Assembly: GCA_948470475.1 (NCBI GenBank) | Contig: OX419337.1 | Location: 29,878,872-29,942,871, forward strand | DNA: 64,000 nucleotides | Source of the DNA: Galaxea fascicularis | Lineage: Eukaryota; Cnidaria; Anthozoa; Scleractinia; Euphylliidae | Direction of reading: 5' to 3' | In this document: positions 44,470 to 55,445 of the stretch, piece by piece | Numbering within the stretch: the first letter of the stretch is position 1 | Layout: each line of letters begins with the position of its first letter | Notes under the pieces: model-generated | What the model was told of the DNA's origin: nothing | Databases searched by the model: none | The model's input: the letters and a program-made list of their open reading frames with translations, nothing else | Translations under genes and position numbers: made by a program

Positions 44470-47400
44470 ATGGGTGCAAATTCCTCATTAGAGCAGAATT
44501 CACCTGACTCAACATTAGCACGAGTACCTCGTTACACTTCAGAAGAGAAGAGGAAAAAACTTTCCAAGTTCAACACTCTCAAGAAAAAACTAACAAGGAG
44601 TAAGGGTGGTTTTAAAAGCCATGACCATGGAAAGATGCTACGTGATTTAACACAGACATGGACTACTCAAGAGGTCAATGCCCTCGTTGAAGAGTATGAG
44701 GCTATGTTGAATGTCAAAGAATTGAAAAGCCAAACAAATATTGTTCGACAATCTGCCCCATGTGTAAAGAAAGATCTGTTGAGGTTGTATGAAGAAGGAA
44801 TTTGTACTGACTGTACTCTTGTTTTTGAAGATACTCATTTTCACGTTCACAAGGCCATTCTGTCATCAAGATGTCCGTACTTCAGGGAACTTTTTTCACA
44901 CCACACTGAAACAAATCCTGTTATTAGCATGGAGTTCAAAACTGAAGGAATGACAAAGGAAATTTTTTCATCCCTTCTTTATTATTTATACACTGGAGAC
45001 TTTACACCCAAGAAATCAGGGCTTGAATACATAGATGTTTTAATCAGTCTTGGTGAGGAATTTGGAACTCCAAATGTTTTGGAACAAGATTTCAAACTGC
45101 TTTTCAACTCTGGTGAATATGCAGATGTTACATTTGTTTTTCCTGCGCAAGATTCCTCCGACTCGTATCCATCAAATGATGGTGGAACAATTTCTGATCA
45201 AAGTTACGAGATTTTGTGTCACAAAGCTATACTCTGTGCAAGGTCACCATATTTTAGATCTCTCTTTCTCAAGAATACATGCAAGGTGAATCTCTCTGAA
45301 CAGAAAGCAATAAATTCAAGCATTGCTAGACTCGTTTTGGATGAATCTGTAATAACTCGACAATATGCACGGATACTGTTACAATGCATCTACACGGATT
45401 CTGTGGATTTGTCATCTGTTGTGAAGTGGAGCTCGGAAGACAGAAGATATCATTCTCCTGGAACTCATAAATTATTGACATCAGCAGAAATTGCCATGGA
45501 AGTGTTTGAAGTGGCAAGCTTTGTTGAGTTACCTGTTCTTATACAAGGTATGCACACAGAGCCTCTGCTGAGATTTTAGTTAGCTGATAACGGTCAATAA
45601 AAAACTACTGTACAGTATGAACAAATAGATATTAACCGTATTCAAGTCAAAGAGAAGGGCATATATATGTGTGGTAATTCCAGGAAACTGTTGCAATTTT
45701 TTTTATTTGTCTTCTCCTGAGATATGTCTGAAATGTAGGATAATGAGTTTCATTCTCTCTATGATAGACATCACAAAATGTCTTAAAGCCCTAATCATCA
45801 CCTCAATGCAAACAATTCTGTCAAACATTAAGTCCTATGCAAATTACAAAATTAGTTTATTGTATGTAGCATGAAGTAGGCATTAAGGTCCTAGTATCCT
45901 GTATTTCTGGACAAAAGTGCTCCTGATCAAGATACATAGCATTAATGCCTACAGTTACTTTTTGACTGTTGATTTCCATGCATGACCAACTAATTTTTTC
46001 TGAAGACACATACAGTTGTAGTTAAGCCATCTCCGAGGCTCCACCCAACTGGTAGTTGTATACTAGGATATGCCACAACACTGGGAACTAGAATCCCTAT
46101 TTATTGCAAAACAGCGTGGCTTCTTTTACGGCCCTTCAAGCTTTATATGTGGAAGTGAAAGAGACAAGGTCAGTGGCTTCAGATCACTGATGCAACCATC
46201 TGAACTGTGCAGATGTTGAGCACACAGCTAGCGTGATCTTTCCTCTGGTATGTGGTCCTCTCATTGGGTGTTTGAACCAACATGTCTCCCCTCAGTAGTC
46301 TTAGCAAGTGACCTAACACGGGGCTGGGGGGAAGTTTATGGGAAAATTTTATTTTATTTGTTGGGCTGATTCTGGGAGATAGCTTGTTGTTCAGAATTTT
46401 ATGGTGTAATTATCATTTCTTTTCAGGCTGTGAAGACATCATTCTTGAAGAATTGTCCCCCTCCACACTTCTTCCCACCCTGGAATGGAGCTCTCTCCCT
46501 CACAGCTCAGACTGGGTATACAGGCAGGCCATGCAGTTCCTACAGGATGAGTTCACCAACATTGTTCAGTCTGATATCTTCCCATTTATGCCAAGAAAGT
46601 ATCTGATTGAGGCATTGAAGTCAGACTTTTTGCAGGTATCATTGATTTTAAGACATACAGCGGATTCAGGTTGAGTGTTTAATGGCGTCAGTTACCGCGT
46701 TCGTTATCACTGTTGATTGGGTTGCATTGTGAGGCAAATTATCAGACGTTGCTAGGCGGGGATGATAGCGTTCTGTCAGAGAACTGACAGAACGCTATCA
46801 TCCCCGCCTAGCAACGTGTGACAATTTGCTTCGCAACACAACCCAATCAACAGTGATAACGAACGCGGTAACTGACGCCATTAAACGCTCAACCTGAATC
46901 CGCTGTACTTACTAGCCGTGGGTAATACAAATGCATTAACGCAAAAAACGTGCATGTGTTTTGCGTGTGCGTTGGTCAAATACCTTTGAGCTGTACTGTA
47001 ATTGTAGCAATGTTTGTACTAGGTGTACACGCATCGTTGACTCCTCAACTTCAAAATATTTAGGGGCCATGAACTATTTTTAAGACATGACAGGCCCTGT
47101 GTTTGCATGCCCAACACAAGCAATAATCTGCTGTTTTGTTTTACTGAAACAACTCTTCGAAAGGCTGTACAGGTGTACCTTTGGGTTTTAATGTCAGGGA
47201 AACGTCATTTTGCATTTTGTAGGAAGCTGACAAAAGTTCAGAAATTTGAAGGACAACAGCTCATTACTCTGGAGAATTACAGGCTTTGTATAGGTCCTGG
47301 AAATCCTGGGAAGTACTTGAATTTTAGTCTAGCATTTTCCAGGACTGGAAAGTACTTGAAAATAGTAAGTGGCCCTGGAAAACCCTGGAATTTTGTAAAC

Positions 47401-48198
47401 TCAAGTGAATAGTTTTCTTGAAAGACATTGAGGAGCAGTCACATGGGAAAATCCAACATCTAAAAAATACTTCATGTGTATTATGGGTCCTGAAACTTTG
47501 TTTCTGAAAAAGTGTACAGATCGTGGATTTAGTGATCTACCACTTTTGGCTATATCATAAAAAGACAAGCCAAGAAAACTGTATTAGTTTAGCAAACATG
47601 CCTGCTAAAAGTGCCTTAAAATGATCAGGGTACACAGGAAGTACCATGTCAAGTATTCCATACCAAATAGTAATCCATTGGATGCATGTGTGTATGTAAC
47701 AGGCAGAGACCTTGACCTTTTGATCTGGTGTCTTATACAATTCATGTAACTGTTACACAAATGCACCACTACCACCCCAGTCTCCTCTCTGAACATTATT
47801 GTACAATCTTTGTTCAAGATTGACAATGACTACTGCGCTCGTAAGAGTAGCTTGTGTGGTAATGTCATAAGACAAGTTCAAGCATTACATTTATGTTAAA
47901 TCTTGGAAAAGTGTAGCTGTTGCCTGTACATTTAGATTTTACTTCTTACATTTAAAGCGTTAGTCAAGACAACTTAGCACCTGCCTATATTTCTGATCTG
48001 CTGCACAGATAATTAGACTCCTGGGAGGCCACTACATCCTAAATTCTTTTAAGTACCCCTAAAACTAACTGTAAGTCATATGGAGGTCGGTCTTTTTCTG
48101 TCTGTCAGCCTCTAAACTGTGGAACAGGTCACCACACTATACGCAAGATTGTGATACTGTTAGTTCTTCCAATCTTTGATTAAGATGCTATATAAATA

Positions 48199-48235
<37 letters not shown>

Positions 48236-50863
48236 TCTAATGATGCCTGCTGATTCACCATGCATGCACCTCACAGACAGCATACTCAGAAAAACGTACC
48301 AGTGCTAATGATGTAATTATTTCTTCATAGTTTTGTGTTTGTCCTTTGTTTCAGGCTTGTGAGCATGATGTGCTGGTGTCTGTGATCAGATGGGGTGAAG
48401 CACAGGTTTTACGCAGCATGAATGAATTAGGTACATGTATATTAATTAAGTCCTGCTGTCTGCTGTGCCGAGCCAGGTTCAAACATGAATTCCAAAAGAG
48501 TAACTGGTCAGACTGGTCACTAGGCTTTGTTCTAGCAGTGCCTGGTTGCCCCTAACAACTTACTTTGGCCATTGGATGACCAGAAAATACTAGTTTTTGC
48601 ACCAAATGTATATACTTGGCGCCCTGGATTTCAAGGGTTTAGAGATTTTTGGCACCCAACTTCTTTTCTTAGCGCACAGCGCTTGCCTCCTGGTTAATTT
48701 TGCAAAGGAAACGCGGTGCATTATTTAGAACAAGAAGGAACCTTCCATTTTTCCATTTCAGATCCATTCCAGGAAAACAAGAAGAGCACAAAAAGACGAG
48801 AAATTGACAACAAGCAACTAAAGAGGGTCCTGGCAGGTGTGATTGAACACGTGCGAATTGGTCACGTGTTACCCCCACACAGTGAGATCCTAGAGAGTGT
48901 GTTTCGCCGAGGTCTTGCTGATCGGGGAATGCCGCTTGACATCGGAGAAGGCAGTTTTTACCCCAATCTACCCTGGATGAGGAGGAGAGAGGAGAAGGAT
49001 TTTGTTAGACCAAGGCTGTTCTTACCTTACTTCGAGGAGGCAAAGGTGAGGATAGTTAGGGCTGCATACACGAAGTGTATTATAAAGTGTGGCCAGCAAT
49101 GTGTCTTTGTTAAATGATTTAGAAAGAACTTGAAGCTGAAGATTGTATGAGTGTTTTACTGCTAGAACTTAATAAACTCGTCTCAGTCATTTAGAATGAA
49201 TCCGTCTAAAATTAAAAACTCCGCGTGGACGCCGCAAACACAGTACATGCCTGCAGTGGTGACGCATGATAAGTAACTTGTGCAGATCTGGCGCAAGATA
49301 ACATCTTTGGTGTCGGATGGCATTTCCGGCAACTAGTAACGATTCGTACATTAGATTTTGAATTTACGTCACAGACACCATCGGTCGCTCGTCGCACTCA
49401 TCCGGTGAGAATACCCAGGACCAGAGGGAGCAGTGGACTCTAAAACGGAGTACGTCTCCATAAGCTTCCATAGAACACGGATAATGTTTATTCTGGGTAC
49501 TCCTGTTCCGGAATGGTCCCAAAACAACGCACCCAAAATAACTCCTTTAACCCTTAAGAGTGACCAATGCTTATTTTTGTCCTTATAGTAACACTGCTCA
49601 ATCAAACGTAAAGGTTGTGAGAAAATAGGAAGTAATTAGGAAGTAACAAAAGTCTTGATTATTTAACAAATTCTCCTCATCATCACTTTAGAAATTGTAT
49701 GGAGAACAGTTTGGAGAATATACATGCTAATATATATTTTTCAGGACATTCTTCAAGAACACAGGCTGGCTGAGAAGGAGTTGATCCGGCACCGAATGTC
49801 ACGTGTTAACATGCCTGACACACTCTACATGATAGAGCCGCAGAAACGTAGCAACACGGCACCAGCTCTCTTTCTTTCAGCTGTAGGAGCGGGAAGACTG
49901 GAACGAGAGGAGCGGCCTTCCACGTCCCAGACCTCCAGGAGAGAAGAAAACGAGTTGGATCGATATGTGAGAAGTCGGCGAACAGGCGAGATGCCCTCAG
50001 GTACGACAGCCATGACTGAGTTTCAAAAATACTGTTCGTTTTACGCGTGTGATTATTTGTCTCAAGAAGTTAGGGAATAACCTCAATGTTTGTCTTTTTA
50101 CCGAAATCTTGGGAGAAGTATCTGCCCACTTCACTTAGCCTGCGTGGCAGGCGTTTCAAGGGGAGGGGAAAGGGGGGATTTGGGCGCGTAAGAACGCGAA
50201 GGGCGCGCGAGGAGGAAGGGAAAGTAACCCTCTTTCCTTCCACCTTGCGCGCGCTCTCGCGCGTGTAATTACCCCTTCCCCCTCCCATTCGAGCGTCTGC
50301 CAAGAAGGCTGCACTTCACAGAGCGATTTTCAAAGACCCATTTCTTGTGTTGCGAAAGTATGGCTCGACAAACCCTTTTCTGTGCTTCCTTTTTAGGTGA
50401 GAGGGAATCAGTGGGTGCTAGCAAGATGGCGGAGCGAGAGTTCGCTCTCCCGGATGTTGCAATGGAGTTGCCATCATGTGTCCCTGATGATTATTGGGAA
50501 TCCGGGACTTTACCGTCAAGGCTGTATTCGTTTGCAGCGGAGGTAAACCATTCATATTTCTTAGCTCTCAGTGTTGACATATTTTATCGCTATTTATCGT
50601 TTTTAACACTGGCTCAAAGAGGTCGAACTACATTTTGAGGACCCTTCTTAGAAGACCTTTTAAGATACTTTGCCGTAAATTGAACAGCGAGTCTTACTTT
50701 CTGTCCATAGATGAGCGAATTTGTGCCCAACCCAGTGCCAGATGTAGCACTACCCTCCTCTCCCAGCTCCAGTGTGTCGTCGTCAGGGGTACCCCCTGAG
50801 TATTTTCAAATGGACCAATCATTAGAGGTTTTAGATGACGACAATTCCAGTGGGAGTAGCTGA
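44470..50863 (+). CDS. BTBD7: BTBD7, BTB/BACK domain protein, 7 coding exons
   Basis: Exons 44470-45547, 46427-46635, 48355-48430, 48762-49045, 49745-50000, 50397-50542 and 50711-50863 join in phase to 733 residues. The start MGANSS matches the family and fits an N-myristoylation signal. NALVEEYEAML (70-80) is a BTBD7 hallmark. The first BTB domain covers about 108-178 (CTDCTLVFEDTHFHVHKAIL). A second lies about 215-315 (YADVTFVF, HKAILCARSPYFRSLF, CIYTDSVDL). A BACK region follows in exons 2-4, with CEDIILEE, WVYRQAMQFL and IRWGEAQ. RPRLF.PYFEEAK and MSRVNMPDTLYM also match the vertebrate protein. In vertebrates BTBD7 promotes epithelial branching and cell-contact dynamics. The human protein is about 1130 residues, so the long C-terminal half is missing or shortened here; the last two exons show little resemblance to it. 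Confidence 0.95.
46658..46905. mobile_element. 248-bp near-perfect palindromic MITE with TA target sites
   Basis: Almost the whole element folds back on itself: CAGCGGATTCAGGTTGAG at the left end and its inverse at the right, continuing through CGTTCGTTATCACTGTTG to a centre near 46782. TA flanks both ends (46656-46657 and 46906-46907), as in Tc1/mariner-type insertions. It starts about 20 bases after BTBD7 exon 2. Confidence 0.8.
47250..47400 (+). repeat. degenerate CCTGGAAA repeat
   Basis: Scattered units GGTCCTGGAAATCCTGG, CCAGGACTGGAAAGTAC and GGCCCTGGAAAACCCTGGA recur over 150 bases in the BTBD7 intron between exons 2 and 3. Similar CCTGGAAAGTCC repeats occur in coral DNA. Confidence 0.4.
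47965..48235 (+). mobile_element. degraded LINE 3' end with (ATT)n tail
   Basis: Pieces of an RT C-terminus can be read in shifting frames: YISDLLHR near 47983 and YGGRSFSV near 48078. An (ATT)n run follows at 48200-48234. The shared 3'-tail style suggests an L2/CR1-type origin. Frames are broken. It lies in the BTBD7 intron between exons 2 and 3. Confidence 0.55.
48524..48681 (+). mobile_element. TGTGCTCTAA MITE family, copy
   Basis: Right end TTAGCGCACAGCGC, internal CCCTGGATTTCAAGGGTTTA and GGCACCCAACTTCTTTTC, and left part GCAGTGCCTGGTTGCCCCTA match the family at 17147 and 63757. The left inverted end is decayed (TTGTTCTAGCA). It lies in the BTBD7 intron about 80 bases before exon 4. Confidence 0.6.
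49546..49736 (+). mobile_element. ATTCTCCTCATCAT MITE family, copy 2, abutting a splice acceptor
   Basis: Starts CTTTAACCCTTAAGAGTGAC and carries TTATAGTAACACTGC, CAAATTCTCCTCATCATCAC, TATGGAGAACAGT and CATGCTAATAT, as in the reversed copy at 17371-17556. The terminal TAGAGTTGAAAG part is missing. The element ends about 8 bases before BTBD7 exon 5 (acceptor AG at 49743-49744). Confidence 0.65.
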
Positions 50864-51970
50864 CAACGCAGCGCACGGTTGTTTTAGTCACTTCTCTAAG
50901 TTCATTCGTGGAGTGGTAAATTCCCGAAAACCTGCCGATGGTTGCGGACTGTTGCCGAGCGATTAGGAAACTGAGCGAGTACTCGAGGGTTGGTTACCGA
51001 TAGCTGTTGTCTTTATTGTCCAATGAAGAAGGCCCCAAACTGTAATCACCAAATAGAAGACACTGTGGCCATCTCAAGATTTTAAGCTACTGTCATTTGG
51101 TGGGAGCGCAAAGGTTTCTATCTGCCGTCTTTCATTCTGGACAACGAACGGGTACCCGAAGCCTTCCGTAGGATTTTGCCCAATCAAGAACCAGTCTCTC
51201 TGAGTACTCGAAGAAATTCCCACGATATCATATTAAATGCATTCGCGCTGGCCGCGAAGTACCGCGGTCTCAAACGATTCAACGAATCGAACGGGGGATG
51301 AAGACAAATTAATTTAGTAATTTAAGTCAAACTTTTTTATGTACTGCAAGAGTTTGTACAATATTCAAGAAGACCAAAAAAGTCATACATGGTGGTCATT
51401 CTGGAACTTATCCTTCTACTTTCGTTTTGTCCTACGAGGGTGACATCAAATTGATAAGAAACTTACAACGAAGGATAATATGCATGGGGAAATCTGATCT
51501 CCTTCGCAGCCGTTTTTTGGACGTCACGCAACGCTCGGAGGAGCATTGCCTGACATCCTAAAAACAGCTGCAAATGAGACTAGGGGGTATCAGATTAATT
51601 AATTTTTTGAGTGTTGGTGGAAAATACTATTTTTGCTACCTGTCAATTTTTACTTTAGTTTTTTCAATCACAATTGTATGCTTCGACCTAAAAATGTCGT
51701 CGTAGTCGACACTGAAGTAAACGGCTAAACGACGTTTCATCAAAAACTATTTTTTTTTTACCTGATCTGGAATATTTAGTGAATAAATATTAACAAAATA
51801 GCCGTAATGGTAACAGTCCAAGTCTTTGTGTGGGTCTTTATTCTTTCTCTGTTTGCTCTTTAACATTGCGTCGGATAGTCTTTGTATTCGATATTAGTGA
51901 ATGCATGATTACAAATGTATGTTACAAGATTTGTCGGCGGTTTGAAAGCGCTGTAATATTCACTACTAAT

Positions 51971-52106
51971 AATTGAAGAGTTGGGTCGAAAACTATGCTA
52001 AGAGACTTTTGGAAGGATTTTTCGTTTTGCTCAAAAATTGCGAATTTCTCGCATTCTGCCTTGCCAAGATATCTCTTAGCATAGTTTTCGATCCAGCTCT
52101 TCAATT
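51971..52106. mobile_element. 136-bp inverted-repeat MITE
   Basis: Arms of about 35 bases are inverted copies: AATTGAAGAG, then TCGAAAACTATGCTAAGAGA, on both sides. Intergenic, just past the BTBD7 3' UTR. No clear target duplication. Confidence 0.6.
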
Positions 52107-54382
52107 CCTTTAATAAACAACAGCCCAGAAATATTGATAGCCTTGCTGCTTTCATTTTAGAAGAATAGTCAAAAGCAATTCAAAGGCGACTGTTTGTTCG
52201 TTGTGGCAATCAAAACACTAAAAATGCAGTATCCAGGTTTAAAAAATAGTTGTTACATCAATTACCATCCTGCATTGTGTTGACTCCTTTAGCCTCGCTT
52301 TGCAAGTCTTACAAAGGAAAAATATATATTTGACTCGAAGGCGAAACCAGAAATCGGAGAGTTAACGGATATTGGCGCTTCATCTGACGTTCATTCAGCA
52401 CACAGATACAACGCTTAATGGGCAAATGTAAGTTTTTGTCTTCTACGAAGTGAAGATTAAGAGATGAATAATAGTGATCAACTTTGCAACCTCGTCTTCA
52501 AGATAAATTTGCTTCGATTTCATCGTCTCGTTTTTGAAACGATTCTATTATGTCGAAAACAGCAAGCCTCTGTTTACCGCTCGTTGAAGTTCAGCGAAAA
52601 TACGCACCCCTCCTCTGCTCTGCATTTGAAAGTTGTGCGTTATTGTTTATGGAGAGGCAAAGGAGTGTTTTGATCCCTGAATTTATAACACTAGAAAGAT
52701 TTTTTAACTACAAGAAATTTTTGGTGCTCGCGATGACTCATCCCACGTCGCTTGTTGAAGACAATTTAAAGACAACTACTTGTATTTGAATTGTGGGATG
52801 GTGATTCATTGGGCAAAATCTTACTTGGGAAATGAGCTGATCAACGATATACATTGCTTGACAACCGTGAAAGGCATCCTTTCAAAGTTTTAGCTGACAA
52901 AAACGTTGACGGCGAACGACAATCGGTTTTCAAGTTACCACAGTTTCACTTCGAAGCCACTTAGAAAGCGATACGAAGATGTCGATTTCGCTGGGTAAAT
53001 ACATATTATATTGGACGAGGCCTTGAAATTCAGCCAGCGATATCACGAAAGACAGGGATAGTTCTAGGAAAAAAAATTAATTTTCTGAGTTAGCTATGTA
53101 ACGTAAGAGACATTGAGCCAGCCCAGCAACGTGGGCTGTGACCATAAATGAGGTAAAAGTGTGAATAAAAGTTTCCGTTTTAAATTTATCACGAACGTGT
53201 CTTGTTCGTTTCACAATTGCGTATTTTGTCACGTCGAGATAAAACGCTGCAAACATCACAGAAACAATATTTAACCTTTCGTTTATTTTACTGTTTCAAC
53301 ATTTGAGAGTCGGACAGTACAAGTTCAACAGACTTCAGTTTCCAGGGGATTCTTTCTCGAATTAGTCATTTCACCTTGGTTTGCCTTAATTTCTAATTTT
53401 GGCAGCTTTTTTTTTCATGTTTCCCTGGTAATATATAGGTTGTTGGTAGACATTTTTTACAAAGCCCTTCTGTCTTGTTATTGATTTTGAACCTTGGAAA
53501 TAAAACCTAGCTGATCGTTTGCAAACGTTTAAGTATAAATACATTTAAAATTTAGTTGCTAATATTCTCCAATTGTCACTTTCATATTGGTAAGGGGACC
53601 AAAAATAAAAACGTGGGAAACTCTTCTTGAAGTCCAGTTGGTTGTTGCCAAAGCTGCCTAAAGGCTTTCAGAACGTATTTCACATTTTCAAGAGCTTAAA
53701 TTACACCTAGACGACATTCATAAATGATGTTCTCCAAGCCAATAGAAAACAAGTTTCAATAAGGCGAATTCGAAGGCGTTGCATTATGAACTATCAAACA
53801 ATATGCCTTATTGATTGAATACCCAAATTGGTCAAAGTGTTCTTCATTATCATGAAGATAAGAAATTAAACTCTTGGCTGATTGGAAAGCGAACGAAATA
53901 AAACGCTTGATTTTTACCTCATTTTAAAAATAAATTTTAAATCCTACATGCCTTGTTCTTAAATCTTTGTAATAAACATCTGAATTACACTCAATCGTGA
54001 ACCGTCAGGTATGTTGCATAGGTCTTGCTTTCGATTGCGTTGTGGAAATCGTATTCTTTTGATCATTTAAGTGAAAACTATCGATACGTCCTACATTGGT
54101 ACTTTTTGAGTTTTGGTGAAGTCCCAAGACTGGCTAAGCTACTGATTCATGCAAGGTTGAAGTATTAAGCAAAACTTATGAAGCTGTAGTCTGCTCTTAA
54201 GAATTGGTTATCCTTTGTAGAATTTGGTTTGGTACCATGAGGGAGAAAACTGAACAATTTTTCTCGAATTTTCGGCATTGTCGGCCAAATGTTCGGTTTT
54301 TAGACAAACACTCGCCGGGCTAAAACAAATCGAGCCACCTGGATTTTCATAACTCAAATAATTCACAAACGAAGCAATTCCT

Positions 54383-54740
54383 TATTGAGTGTTTAGTCTA
54401 AGTGTACGTTCTGCTTGTTGAGTGAATGGAAACTTGTAACGCAATTCAAAAATTGTAATTAAATGTGGAGTTGCAACTCTTTTCAAGGACGCCAGTTGTG
54501 AATCGCGACATCCAAATTAAAATTTTAAAAAAATATTTGGCAGGTGAGCAACTGTTTATTGTTTATTGAGTGTTTAGTCTAAGTTCTGCTTGTTGCGTAA
54601 AACTTGTAGCGAAATTCAAAAATTGTAATTAAATGGTGTGGAGTTGTAACTCTTTTCCGCAAGGACGCCGGTTGAGAAAAGATGAGCCGAATACGCGACA
54701 CCCAAATTAAAATTAAAATAATTACTCGGCAGGTGAGCAA
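54383..54740 (+). repeat. tandem pair of about 180-bp units
   Basis: Units at about 54383-54555 and 54563-54740 share TTATTGAGTGTTTAGTCTAA, TTCAAAAATTGTAATTAAAT, AAGGACGCC, CCAAATTAAAATT and GGCAGGTGAGCAA in the same order. The second has small insertions. It looks like a local duplication in intergenic DNA. Confidence 0.7.
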
Positions 54741-55445
54741 ATATCAAAACTTGAATCAGTTTTTTCAGAAAATCAGAGTTTTTGTCATTACGGAATATTA
54801 CACTCCCTGGCATAAAAACAACTTTGATTTGGAGAGTTGCGCACTTTGTAAAAACTGAGCTGCGCATTTGTAAACGCGCTTTGTCTTAGGTGAATCGAGA
54901 TAATCTCTTGAGTAAACTAAGTCGTCTTGTTTTTATTCCAACCGCGCACGAGAGAATTCTAGTCCTTTTCCCCGGTGCTGCATGTTTTAACATTTTTATT
55001 TAACTAGTACAGCATAAGGCGATGCTACCTTTAAGTATTGGGCAAAATCCCGCGCGCAGTTTCAGCTATATGTGGTCAGGATGCCAAATCTGTCAGAGCC
55101 GCTATTAACTTCGTTGAGTGCGGTGTGAGGTGTGAAAGAACCTAGCATAACTGTTCCGAGACGAAACTTCTCGATCAATCTTCGTTCGTTTGCTTGTTTG
55201 GTGCTTTGAATTCATTTTCTGTGAAGTTTTGGCATGTACAATGAATTTAAAAACAAATTCGACATGTTGAGTTGTCCTTCGCATCCAGTAAATCTCACTT
55301 GTAATATGGATATTTGGAGGTGCTAACATCGGCCAAAACTTTTTAGTCACGCTTCTGATAAAGCGGTTCACTTGCAAATCGTTCGTTTCTATAAAGAACA
55401 ACAGTTCATTTACCTGGGGCCGGAGAACAAAAGCTAACAGCCCAT

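Larger units (their letters stand above)
50864..55445. other. intergenic, BTBD7 3' UTR and GPCR 3' UTR
   Basis: BTBD7 has a candidate AATAAA at 51782-51787. The GPCR, coming from the other side, has one at 54995-55000 on the minus strand. Between them are a MITE (51971-52106) and a duplicated block (54383-54740). Open frames up to about 114 codons show no domain, and I see no gene here. Confidence 0.5.
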
